From assembly GCA_031407985.1 (NCBI GenBank), contig JANOJB010000002.1, positions 1 through 64,000 on the forward strand: a DNA stretch of 64,000 nucleotides, in the 5' to 3' direction. Shown here in pieces: positions 9,089-17,667 of this stretch. The notes below the pieces were generated by a model. That model worked only from the letters and a program-made list of their open reading frames with translations. It was not told where the DNA came from and made no database searches. Numbering within the stretch: the first letter of the stretch is position 1; every line of letters begins with the position of its first letter. Position numbers and translations under genes: made by a program. Source of the stretch: FEN-1088 sp031407985 (lineage in GTDB: Bacteria > Myxococcota_A > Polyangia > Fen-1088).

Positions 9089-11008
9089 ATGGCAACCAAC
9101 GGGGGGAAATCGGCATCCACGGAGCTGGACCCGTCTTCCGCGCAAGGCCTTCTGATCCTGCACGTCGAGGCCGCCGAGGGTCGCAAACGTGCCGAACATC
9201 TCTACCGAACCCAGCAGCCCTGCCGTGCGCTGGGGACACTAGGTGACGTAACCGTCGTCAGTGGCTCATTGCTTTCACCGTCCATACACGCGCTTCTCCC
9301 GCGCGCCGACATTCTGGTGATGAGTGATCTCGCGGATCCGGATCTGTTGCCGATTCTGGATACGCGCCGCCGCGCGCGCCGGCTGTCCGTCTACGAGATC
9401 AACCACCACCACCTGTTTCCACCACCAGGCGTCCCGGCGCCGGCGACCGGCGATCTGGTGGGGCGCAGCCTGTCTCCACAGTTGGCACGCCATTCGGACT
9501 GCTTGCAGGTACCGACCGACGAGCTGGATCGTCGGTTTCGAATGGTGAATCCCCGCCGCGCGGTCTTTCCCAGCAACCGCTGGGATCCACCCCGGCCCGC
9601 CGTAAAAAGGCCCGAACATCCGCTGCGCGTCGGGTGGGGAGGCGCGCTTGGTCACATCGAGGACGTCCGTGCCGTCGCTCCCGCGCTGCGTGCCGTCGTG
9701 GCCCGCCATCCCGAGGTGCGGCTTGCGATCATGGGGGATCCGGCATTCGCCGCGTTGTTCGCGGATCTGGGGCCAGACCGTGTCGATTTCACGCCCGAAT
9801 CCACCAACGACGCGTATGAGTCTTTCCTTGACGGGCTATCCATTGCGGTGTCTCCGCTATTGCCGACCACCTACAACCGCTGTCGTTCCGATTCAAAGTT
9901 TCTTGAATATGCCGCGCACCACGTGCTGGCGATTGGTTCCGATCTCGAACCACACGCCGTCGTCCGGGGACGGGATCTCGGACTGCTGTTCGCCACGCCG
10001 AACGAGCTGGAGGCGGCGCTGGAGCGCGCGCTTGCCGATCCGCGCGCGCGAGAGGAGTTCACGACGCGCGCGGTTCGTTACATCGAACGGGAGCGTTTGG
10101 AGAGGCCGCTTGCGCCCCGCCGGCTTGGGTACTACCTGTCGGTGATGGCCAGTTTGGGATACTCGTCCTTGACCACCGGGCAGGCACGCCCCGGCGCGCC
10201 TGGCCCCGCGCCGTCCACCTCGCTGCCTTTCCTCGCGGAACTTGATGAGCCCCCGCGTTTTTCTGACTCCCGCTACTTCGCGATCGAAGGCGACGCGGTG
10301 GAACGATTGCTGTCGCTGGGTCTTGATGCCGCACGCGCGGGGGATACGGACGAGGCACTCCGGCGTTTTGACGAGGCCGGCATACGCGCGCCGACTTTCC
10401 ATTTGCCGCGATTGTTGGCCGGGATATCGGAGACGGATCCCAATCGGGCTGTCATGCGCCTGCGCCGGGCGTGCGAATTGGCGCCGCGTTCCTGCCGGGC
10501 CGCCTACGAACTGGGCGTCCGCCTGCACGCGATTGGCGAGCAAGCGGGAGCCCGGGCCGCCTGGCAACGTTGCCGCACGTTGGCTCCATCATTTGGGGCG
10601 GCCGAGACGCGGTTGGCCGAGCTTGCAGATGCGGAGGGCCATCTGGACGAGGCCTGCCGGCTGTTCGAAGAGGCCGCCCTGCACAATAGCTTCTTGGCGT
10701 GGCCGGTCGCCCGCCTGGCGGCGATCTCCATCGAGGGGGGGCAGCTGGAGAAGGCGGCCGCGTTGTTGCGCCCCTCGCTGGAGCAGGACGAGGAGCTGTG
10801 GTTGACCAATTTCCTTCTCGGGCGCGCGTGTCTGGACATGGGACACACTCATGAAGCGAAGGTCCACCTGCTCCGGGCCCTTGAGGCCCCCGTTGGTAGC
10901 GACGTGGACCGCGACGCCATCGTCGCGCTGCTGGCCACGGTGGAACTGAAGCTGGGCGCTCCTGTGAAAAGTCGCGCCCGGCTAGCCGAGCTTCGTCACA
11001 CCGATTGA
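9089..11008 (+). CDS. Glycosyltransferase-like protein with C-terminal TPRs
   Basis: A 639-residue cytoplasmic protein. The first about 360 residues look like a GT-B (GT4-type) glycosyltransferase: LRVGWGGALGHIEDVRAV opens the C-lobe, followed by VRLAIMGD and a SIAVSPLLPTTYNRCRSDSK/FLEYAAH block similar to the nucleotide-sugar-binding region. From about 400 to 630 it consists of TPR-like helical repeats rich in Ala, Leu and Glu, where A and G recur at TPR spacing. It lies 6 nt behind the sensor kinase, so the two are probably co-expressed and perhaps regulated together. Donor and acceptor are unknown; a surface-polysaccharide role is inference. Confidence 0.75.
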   Translation: MATNGGKSASTELDPSSAQGLLILHVEAAEGRKRAEHLYRTQQPCRALGTLGDVTVVSGSLLSPSIHALLPRADILVMSDLADPDLLPILDTRRRARRLSVYEINHHHLFPPPGVPAPATGDLVGRSLSPQLARHSDCLQVPTDELDRRFRMVNPRRAVFPSNRWDPPRPAVKRPEHPLRVGWGGALGHIEDVRAVAPALRAVVARHPEVRLAIMGDPAFAALFADLGPDRVDFTPESTNDAYESFLDGLSIAVSPLLPTTYNRCRSDSKFLEYAAHHVLAIGSDLEPHAVVRGRDLGLLFATPNELEAALERALADPRAREEFTTRAVRYIERERLERPLAPRRLGYYLSVMASLGYSSLTTGQARPGAPGPAPSTSLPFLAELDEPPRFSDSRYFAIEGDAVERLLSLGLDAARAGDTDEALRRFDEAGIRAPTFHLPRLLAGISETDPNRAVMRLRRACELAPRSCRAAYELGVRLHAIGEQAGARAAWQRCRTLAPSFGAAETRLAELADAEGHLDEACRLFEEAALHNSFLAWPVARLAAISIEGGQLEKAAALLRPSLEQDEELWLTNFLLGRACLDMGHTHEAKVHLLRALEAPVGSDVDRDAIVALLATVELKLGAPVKSRARLAELRHTD

Positions 11009-11078
11009 GCGCAATCGAACCGAGACGGTTCGCGATTCGCTTTGACGGTCGCGTCTGGCAGCCGCGGTCAAGACCCCA

Positions 11079-12203
11079 TCATGGGATCTGGATCCTGGTC
11101 TGCGCTTCCGGGTTGTGCGCCGGCGGCAGCACGACCCGAAACGTCGTGCCGCGCCCAGGCGCGCTGTCCACCGTGATGTCGCCCCCCAGCACCTTGACGA
11201 TTCCGTGACAAATGAACAGGCCGAGACCAGTCCCGACACCGACCGGTTTGGTCGTAAAAAACGGATCGAAAATTCGCCCGACGACGTCCGGGGGAATGCC
11301 CGCTCCCGTATCGGCCACCGTGACGACCGCCCGCCCTGTCGCGTCGGTCGAGGTGGCGATCCGAACCTTGTTGGTGGCCACATCGCCCGTCCCAATCGCC
11401 TGGGCGGCGTTAACCAGCAAATTCAGGATCACCTGGCCCAGACGCGACTCGCTGGCGTCGACCATCGGCACCGGGCCCAGATCCAAAACCAGTTCGGCCT
11501 TGGATCGGATCTCGCTGGATATCATGTTGATCGATGATTCGATGACGCGCCGAACATCGATGGGTCCGTAGCGTTCATCGTCGCCGCGCGCCAGGGTCTT
11601 CAGGTCACGGACGATCTGTCGGACGCGAATCGCGCCTTCCTGTGCTTCGGCAAGCGCCGTCGCCAGCTCTTCCAGCTGAGCGGACAAGGTGGTCGACGGA
11701 TAGTCAGGCAGCAACTTGTGCAGGCGTTCGGAGACATACCCGATGTTGGCCATGACATAGGTCAGGGGATTGTTGATTTCGTGTGCCACCCCCGCCGCCA
11801 GCGTGCCCATCGACGCCAGGCGCTCGGCCTGAATCAGCTTCGCCTCCATCGTTTTGCGTTCGGTGATGTCCAAGGCAACGCCGATCGTCCCGGTGATGGT
11901 CCCCGCGGCATCGCGCAACGGATCGATGCGGCACTGATAGACGCGGCTGCCGAACCGCGCATCTGTGGACGTACCCTGTCCGCCAAGCGCGGCCTGGTGC
12001 GCGGCGACGTTGCGCGCGGCGCCCGGATCCCCCGCGAAAAAATCCAGCAGGGTAATGCCCAGTACCTGTTCGGCGGCAAGACCAACGGCCGATAGGCCCC
12101 CACCCACGACCGACGAGAACCTGAGGTCCCGATCGGTGGTCCACAAGATGGCCGGCAGTTGCTGGGATATGAAGCTGAGCCGCAGGTCTGCGTCGATGTT
12201 CAT
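11079..12203 (-). CDS. PAS-domain sensor histidine kinase
   Basis: A 374-residue soluble two-component sensor: PAS domain (about 10-130), HisKA (about 140-210, H-box GVAHEINNPLTYV with the phospho-acceptor His) and HATPase_c (about 245-365, N-box NLLVNAAQAI, G-boxes DTGAGIP and GTGLGLFI). No membrane segment is seen, so the signal is probably cytoplasmic. The start is ATG at 12203, because AGGGGGAGG lies six bases upstream; an upstream extension to 12299 is possible but unsupported. No response regulator is adjacent, making it an orphan kinase. It diverges from the YwqK-like gene across about 110 bp. Confidence 0.92.
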   Translation of the reverse strand: MNIDADLRLSFISQQLPAILWTTDRDLRFSSVVGGGLSAVGLAAEQVLGITLLDFFAGDPGAARNVAAHQAALGGQGTSTDARFGSRVYQCRIDPLRDAAGTITGTIGVALDITERKTMEAKLIQAERLASMGTLAAGVAHEINNPLTYVMANIGYVSERLHKLLPDYPSTTLSAQLEELATALAEAQEGAIRVRQIVRDLKTLARGDDERYGPIDVRRVIESSINMISSEIRSKAELVLDLGPVPMVDASESRLGQVILNLLVNAAQAIGTGDVATNKVRIATSTDATGRAVVTVADTGAGIPPDVVGRIFDPFFTTKPVGVGTGLGLFICHGIVKVLGGDITVDSAPGRGTTFRVVLPPAHNPEAQTRIQIP

Positions 12204-12313
12204 CGGCCTCCCCCTTGGCCCTTGGTGCGCGGCAGCGTACACCCGGGAGGGCTGCTTTGGGGTGCCCTTCGACACGATTCCGCAATCTGAAAGTCGCAAC
12301 GCGTCTATCCTCG

Positions 12314-14569
12314 ATGCGGCTTCATCAGCTGGCGGGTTCCTGGCATCTCCGGTACGACGGGCCTAATCTTTCCCGCGTGGAAGACCTGCTCCTGACTCCA
12401 CCTGTCCCCTTCGACACGTCGGGGCCGGCTGACCAGCATCCGCCCGGTGTACCGCCGACGGCGGTGTGGGTGGAGGCCGAGCAGGAATGGCAGTTCAGTG
12501 ATACCGACGACGCTGGGGTGCTTCACGGACCGTTTCGATCGTGGCGCGCCGACGGCACGCTGCGCACGATCGCCGCGCACACCCATGGAAAGCAGGTGGG
12601 GCCAGCCTGGAGGTTTCATCCCGACGGCAGTTTGTTTTCCCTGGGACAGTTCGTCGACGGCTCTCCCTGGGGCGTCCATCGCCGATACGCCAATTCCGAT
12701 CTTCGCGCCGAGCGCCTGCAGTCCTGCTGTGTGCCCCAGGGGGCTTGGCAACTGCGCCAGGAACACGGTTCCAGCGGGCTTGTCGATCGGGCGTGGTTCA
12801 ACCGCGACGGTGTACGGCTCCTGGAGAACGGCGACCTGTACCCTGATCGTCCGTCGGCGGTCCTTCCGACGGCGTGGTTCAATGAAAACACCGGGGTGTG
12901 GGAGGCGGGAGTCATTCGGGAGGAAGCGGGCCGCACCGGCACCAGGCGGGTCTGGTCCAGCGACGGAGTCCTTCTGATGGTCGAGGACCTGAACCACGGC
13001 AAGCGTCACGGCGCCGTGCAATCGTTCGACGAGGCCGGCGTTCTGAGATGGGAGGGTCGCTACGCCGACGGCCGCCGCTCGGGAGGGTTTCGTGCACGGG
13101 GCCACGCGACCGACCACTTCATGGACGGATCCGTCCATGAGCAGGAAGGGTCATTCCTCGACGACCAGGCCGTTGATATTTGGCGCACCCGCGACGCCGG
13201 TGGCGCCGTCCTTGCCGAACGCGACCTGGGACTGGCGCTGGACGAAAACGCACTGCCCTTGTCGCCCGTTCTTGCCGATGAACAACGTACGGCGGCGACC
13301 TGGCGGCAGCTGGCGGGAAGCCTGTTCGATCAACGTCGCGTGGCCGAAGGATTGCTGGCTGGCGCGCGGGCCGCGGCTACGTCCGGGGATCCCGGCCCGT
13401 TCAGGAACGCGCTCGATACCATGACCATCCCGCTTGGCGCGGACGCCGCGCGCGCGGAGGCAAACGATGTCGTCGCTCGCGCGCCCGACCAGTTGATTCC
13501 GCTGCTTGATGCCTTGAAGCGCGGGGCCGACGCGGCGATCCTGCTGTGCGCAATCGGCAAGGCGCTGGTTTCCGCTGAACACGCGACCTTGGATTTTCTG
13601 ACGACGGCGCTGCTGCTGCGTCCCGATTGGACCGAGCCCCTGGCGACGCGCGCACTGGTATTCGGCACACGCGGCGATCTGGTTTTGGCCCGGGCCGACA
13701 TCGCACGGCTGTCGGTCGGTGCTCCCGAGGAAGCCACGACCCTGGAACTGGTTCTGCGGGCCTATTTTCCGCGCTTCGACTTCTGGCCTGCCCAACATTC
13801 CTTCCAGGCCCGTGCCGGTGAGGCCGAACTGCAACCAGCACGAACACCGTCCGAGGTGTCTGAGGTCGTCATGCGCTACGCGACCCGCCTGGGTCGGTTG
13901 CGCGAAGCACTGCGGGCGCGCGTCGCGGACGACGCCCCCTTCATGATCCCCGATCTGTCGGCGCTGCTGCCCACGGGGCCGGTGCCGCTTGCCAGGTTCG
14001 CGTTCACGATGTCGCAGGACGAATACGCGGGCGCCGATCCGTTGCCCGAGGCCGAAGCCGAAGCCGAGGCCGGGGCCGGGGCCGACGATACTGGCGATAC
14101 GGCACCAGCCTCGAACGCCGCCACACCCGAAGCCATCGAAATCGCCGTGGACGAGACACAGGGCCTGCCGGCGGGTGCCACGACCCTCATGCCCATCTTG
14201 CCCATCTTGCCCATTCTGCGACAGGCCCGCGCCGACTGGAGCGCTCTGACGTGGCTGTGCTGGGCCGTGGGTCTGGATGCCCCTGGGCTGCCCGACGAAA
14301 TTCGTCCCCCGCCGGCTTTCGGCAGCGCCGCGATGATGACCATGGAGCGCACCTGGCGCTGCCGCGACAAGTTGAACACATCGGGCCTACTGGCGTTAAC
14401 CAAGGGGATCCCGGGATTTGACTGGGAAGGAACGCCCATCGATCTGGTTCCGGCGACGCTGGCGGAAGTGGCGCTGGGTGAATACCTCGAAGCCCGGGCG
14501 GTCTTCTCGTGGCTCTGCGATCCGGCCAACCGCTCGCCCTGGCAGGACGATCTGCGCGGCGCCGATTAA
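12314..14569 (+). CDS. YwqK/MORN-like repeat protein with long unrecognised C-terminal half
   Basis: About 751 residues. The N-terminal third carries degenerate YwqK/MORN-type repeats in the pattern HGPFRSWRADGTLR, GPAWRFHPDGSL, and later GVLLMVEDLNHGKRHGAVQ and GVLRWEGRYADG; in other proteins such repeats form beta-hairpins for surface or lipid contacts. From about residue 330 it becomes Ala/Leu-rich and helical with no family I can name. A low-complexity EAEAEAEAGAGAD run and a triple PIL repeat lie near residues 580-635. No signal peptide or membrane segment is evident. ATG 12314 has no clear ribosome site, and GTG 12378 is an alternative. Its TAA shares the TTAA palindrome with the purU stop. 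Confidence 0.72.
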   Translation: MRLHQLAGSWHLRYDGPNLSRVEDLLLTPPVPFDTSGPADQHPPGVPPTAVWVEAEQEWQFSDTDDAGVLHGPFRSWRADGTLRTIAAHTHGKQVGPAWRFHPDGSLFSLGQFVDGSPWGVHRRYANSDLRAERLQSCCVPQGAWQLRQEHGSSGLVDRAWFNRDGVRLLENGDLYPDRPSAVLPTAWFNENTGVWEAGVIREEAGRTGTRRVWSSDGVLLMVEDLNHGKRHGAVQSFDEAGVLRWEGRYADGRRSGGFRARGHATDHFMDGSVHEQEGSFLDDQAVDIWRTRDAGGAVLAERDLGLALDENALPLSPVLADEQRTAATWRQLAGSLFDQRRVAEGLLAGARAAATSGDPGPFRNALDTMTIPLGADAARAEANDVVARAPDQLIPLLDALKRGADAAILLCAIGKALVSAEHATLDFLTTALLLRPDWTEPLATRALVFGTRGDLVLARADIARLSVGAPEEATTLELVLRAYFPRFDFWPAQHSFQARAGEAELQPARTPSEVSEVVMRYATRLGRLREALRARVADDAPFMIPDLSALLPTGPVPLARFAFTMSQDEYAGADPLPEAEAEAEAGAGADDTGDTAPASNAATPEAIEIAVDETQGLPAGATTLMPILPILPILRQARADWSALTWLCWAVGLDAPGLPDEIRPPPAFGSAAMMTMERTWRCRDKLNTSGLLALTKGIPGFDWEGTPIDLVPATLAEVALGEYLEARAVFSWLCDPANRSPWQDDLRGAD
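14048..14083 (+). repeat. In-frame GARGCC/GGGGCC hexanucleotide run
   Basis: Four GAG/GAA-GCC units followed by two GGG-GCC units, read as Glu-Ala and Gly-Ala dipeptides in the YwqK-like protein. Because units are six bases, length changes keep the reading frame and alter only the linker. Confidence 0.85.
14191..14217 (+). repeat. Three 9-bp tandem units encoding PIL-PIL-PIL
   Basis: CCCATCTTG occurs twice, then CCCATTCTG, all in frame in the YwqK-like gene. The units encode Pro-Ile-Leu three times. Confidence 0.85.
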
Positions 14570-15429
14570 CTGAAAACAATCGTACGGTTCTCGGAGACCA
14601 ACACGCGACGATCAAGATGCAGCCGCACCGCTCGCGTCAGGACTTGCCGTTCCAGTTCCCTGCCCTTTTGCGCCAGATCCTCGACCTCGTCCCGGTGGCT
14701 GACACGGCACACGTCCTGATCGATGATGGGCCCCTGATCCAGGTCACTGGTCACATAGTGCGCCGTGGCCCCGATGATCTTGACCCCATGTGCCTTCGCC
14801 TGGTGGTACGGCCGCGCCCCGACGAACGCTGGCAAGAACGAATGGTGAATGTTGATGATGCGCCCCGGCCAGCGCGCCACGAAATCTGGCGACAGTATTT
14901 GCATGTAACGCGCCAGCACCACGACATCGATGCGCATGTCCTCCAGCAGTCTCTGTTGCACCGCCTCGGCCGCCGCCCTGTCCGCGTGATCGACGGGAAC
15001 GTGTTCGAACGGAACGCCAAAATGGCCGGAGGTCGAACGCAGATCGTCGTGGTTCGATACCACCAGGGCCAGAGCGCCGCGCAGTTCGCCCAATTGGTGC
15101 GACAGCAGCAGGTCGTACAGGCAATGCGGAGCCCGACTGGCGAACACCGCCACGCGCGGTCGGTGGTCAGAATACGTCAACTCGAACGACAGTCCGAACC
15201 GCCCGACCAGGTCGGCCAGACCAGCGTCGATTCCCTGGCGATCCAGACGAAACGTTTCCAGATCCCAGACCAGGCGCATGAAGAACAATCCGGTCTCCAG
15301 CTCGGCGTGTTGATCAGCGTCGATGATGTTGCCGCCGTTGCGAAACACGAAATCCGACAGCGCCGCCACCAGGCCCGTTCGGTCCCGGCAGCTGACCAGC
15401 AGCGTCGCGCGCAGCGATTCACCCGTCAC
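14566..15429 (-). CDS. purU: Formyltetrahydrofolate deformylase
   Basis: Hydrolyses 10-formyl-THF to THF and formate, feeding formate to PurT and balancing the one-carbon pool. The 287-residue product has an N-terminal ACT domain (about 5-85, LLVSCRDRTGLVAALSDFVF) and a C-terminal formyltransferase-like domain. The catalytic triad is visible: Asn and His in INIHHSFLPAF and Asp in SDLDQGPI. The start is GTG at 15429, giving the normal family length and lying 14 nt after the upstream DAHP synthase stop; a longer reading to 15522 would overlap that gene. It is last in a three-gene minus-strand unit. It shares overlapping stop codons (TTAA) with the convergent YwqK-like gene. Confidence 0.94.
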   Translation of the reverse strand: MTGESLRATLLVSCRDRTGLVAALSDFVFRNGGNIIDADQHAELETGLFFMRLVWDLETFRLDRQGIDAGLADLVGRFGLSFELTYSDHRPRVAVFASRAPHCLYDLLLSHQLGELRGALALVVSNHDDLRSTSGHFGVPFEHVPVDHADRAAAEAVQQRLLEDMRIDVVVLARYMQILSPDFVARWPGRIINIHHSFLPAFVGARPYHQAKAHGVKIIGATAHYVTSDLDQGPIIDQDVCRVSHRDEVEDLAQKGRELERQVLTRAVRLHLDRRVLVSENRTIVFS

Positions 15430-15443
15430 GGCGGCCCCGGCAT

Positions 15444-16517
15444 TCACTTGTGCGCACGCGCCGTTCTGACGTGTTCGGCCATTTCGTCCAGCAACGCGGC
15501 GGTGTCGTCCCAGCCCAGGCACGCGTCCGTGATGCTTTTTCCGTAGACCAGCTTGCCGCGATCCGCTCCAGCGCTGGGAGGCGCCTGGCTACCCGCGACC
15601 AGATGGCTTTCGATCATGATTCCGGCGATCGCCCGCGACCCGGCACGAATCTGCAACCCGATGTCCCGCGCCACCGCCGGTTGCCTGGCCGAATCCTTGC
15701 CACTGTTGCCGTGACTGCAATCAATCATCAGCCGTTGGGCCAACCCGGCGCGCGCAAGCGCCGTCGTCACACGCGCGACCGACGCGGCCTGGTAGTTCGG
15801 TCCGTTGGCGGCGCCCCGCAGGATGACGTGGCAATCGGGATTTCCGTTGGTGGCGACGATGGCGGACGAGCCTTGCTTGGTGACGCCCAAGAAACAGTGA
15901 GGGTGGCGCGCGGCCAGCACCGCATCAATCGCGATCTGGATGTTGCCGTCGGTGCCGTTTTTGAACCCGACAGGGACCGACAACCCCGACGCCAGTTCGC
16001 GGTGGACCTGGCTTTCGGTCGTGCGCGCGCCGATCGCGCCCCAACTGACCAGATCGGCGAAATACTGCGGGGTGATGGTGTCCAGAAATTCGCACCCGGT
16101 CGGCATCTCCTGTCGGCCCAGATCCAACAGCAACGCGCGCGCCGTACGCAGCCCCTCGTTGACCGCGAACGATCCGTCGATGTGCGGATCGTTGATCAGG
16201 CCCTTCCAGCCGACCGTGGTACGCGGTTTTTCGAAATAGACGCGCATCACGACAAACAGATCCCGCGACAGCCGGTCGGCGACCGCCTTCAAACGTCGGC
16301 CATACTCCAGGGCCGCCGCCACGTCGTGAATGGAGCACGGTCCCACGACCACCAGGAGGCGATCATCGTGACCCGCCAAAATCTGGCCGACCGTTCGTCG
16401 GCTGCGTTCGACCAACAGGGCCACCTGATCGTCGACGGGTAGATCGGCGATGATGGTTTCCGGCGAAACCAACGGGCGAATCTTGTTGACCCGCAGGTCG
16501 TCGGTTCGACGCTGCAT
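15444..16517 (-). CDS. aroG: 3-deoxy-7-phosphoheptulonate synthase, copy 2 (class I, AroG type)
   Basis: Condenses PEP and erythrose-4-phosphate to DAHP, the entry to the shikimate pathway. The 357-residue enzyme has the class I alpha type signatures: metal-ligand Cys in VGPCSIHD, RVYFEKPRTTVGWKGL, GARTTESQ, DCSHGNSGK (metal His), IESHL (metal Glu) and SITDACLGW (metal Asp). Its ATG overlaps the stop of the upstream paralogue by one base (TGATG), so translation is coupled. All catalytic residues are kept in both copies, so both are probably active. Feedback specificity cannot be read with confidence from sequence alone. Confidence 0.95.
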   Translation of the reverse strand: MQRRTDDLRVNKIRPLVSPETIIADLPVDDQVALLVERSRRTVGQILAGHDDRLLVVVGPCSIHDVAAALEYGRRLKAVADRLSRDLFVVMRVYFEKPRTTVGWKGLINDPHIDGSFAVNEGLRTARALLLDLGRQEMPTGCEFLDTITPQYFADLVSWGAIGARTTESQVHRELASGLSVPVGFKNGTDGNIQIAIDAVLAARHPHCFLGVTKQGSSAIVATNGNPDCHVILRGAANGPNYQAASVARVTTALARAGLAQRLMIDCSHGNSGKDSARQPAVARDIGLQIRAGSRAIAGIMIESHLVAGSQAPPSAGADRGKLVYGKSITDACLGWDDTAALLDEMAEHVRTARAHK

Positions 16518-17596
16518 CAGCCGGCGGCGCGCTCCCCACCGCGCGTCCGCCTCTGCCGAACCGCCGCCGCCACTTCATCCAGCAAAGGCACGGTCGCGTC
16601 CCAGCCCAGACACGCATCCGTGATGCTTTGCCCGTAGACCAGGTTTCGCCCCGGTTCAGGAGCCTGGCGTCCCTCGACCAAGTGGCTTTCGACCATCAGC
16701 CCGCCGATCGCGATCGACCCACCCGCGATCTGGGCGGCTATCTCGCGCGCAACGAACGGTTGCCGTCTGGGATCCTTGCCGCTGTTGCCGTGGCTACAGT
16801 CGATCATCGCGCGCGCGGCCACGCCCGCTGCTCTTAACTTCGCCGTGGCGTCCGCAACGGCTTCGGCGCCGTAGTTCGGCCCTGACCCGGCGCCGCGCAG
16901 AATCAGGTGGCAGTCCGGATTGCCGCGGGTCGCGACGATGGCGGAGACCCCCTGCTTGGTCACCGACAGGAAATGGTGAGGGTGGGACGCGGCCGCGATC
17001 GCGTCGATGGCGATCTGCACGTTGCCGTCGGTCCCGTTTTTGAATCCGACCGGCACCGATAGGCCCGATGCCAGCTCGCGGTGAATCTGGCTTTCCGTCG
17101 TGCGCGCGCCGATCGCGCCCCAGGCGACCAAGTCCGCCAAATACTGTGGCGTGATCGTGTCCAGAAACTCGCATCCCGTCGGCAGGCCCAACTCGGCCAG
17201 ATCCAACAACAACGCACGCGCCAGATGCAGCCCCTGATTGATGGCGAATGAACCATCCAGGTGCGGATCGTTGATCAGGCCTTTCCATCCCACGGTCGTG
17301 CGTGGTTTTTCGAAGTACACGCGCATGACGACGACCAGATCGTCGCGCAGGCGCTCAGCCTCGGTCTTCAGGCGCCCGGCGTAGTCACGCGCGGCCTTCA
17401 CGTCGTGGATCGAACAGGGCCCCACCACGACTACCAAGCGATCGTCCTGCCCACCCAAGGCCCGCGCGATGGCCTGGCGCGCATCGGCCACGGTCGCCGA
17501 GGCGCGCTCGGTGATGGGCAGGTTCTCCATCAGGATGGCCGGAGGAATCAGGGGACGGATCTTTTCGATCCGCAGGTCGTCGGTGGGGTGCAACAT
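16517..17596 (-). CDS. aroG: 3-deoxy-7-phosphoheptulonate synthase, copy 1 (class I, AroG type)
   Basis: A 359-residue paralogue of the following gene, with the same class I motifs (VGPCSIHD, RVYFEKPRTTVGWKGL, GARTTESQ, DCSHGNSGK, VESHLVEG, SITDACLGW). The two copies are near-identical around the active site but diverge in the N-terminal helix region, the 280-320 region and the extreme C-terminus, parts that influence oligomerisation and feedback in E. coli AroG/F/H. The pair therefore looks like a tandem duplication that may have split feedback sensitivity. It is first of the aroG-aroG-purU unit, starting at ATG 17596; 71 bp separate it from the RND gene upstream, which also reads leftward. 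Confidence 0.95.
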   Translation of the reverse strand: MLHPTDDLRIEKIRPLIPPAILMENLPITERASATVADARQAIARALGGQDDRLVVVVGPCSIHDVKAARDYAGRLKTEAERLRDDLVVVMRVYFEKPRTTVGWKGLINDPHLDGSFAINQGLHLARALLLDLAELGLPTGCEFLDTITPQYLADLVAWGAIGARTTESQIHRELASGLSVPVGFKNGTDGNVQIAIDAIAAASHPHHFLSVTKQGVSAIVATRGNPDCHLILRGAGSGPNYGAEAVADATAKLRAAGVAARAMIDCSHGNSGKDPRRQPFVAREIAAQIAGGSIAIGGLMVESHLVEGRQAPEPGRNLVYGQSITDACLGWDATVPLLDEVAAAVRQRRTRGGERAAG

Positions 17597-17667
17597 GGGC
17601 CCCGGGGAATCTACCCGATACGAATCCGTGCCGCATCGATCCTGTCAAGACTGGTGCCGGCAGTCCG

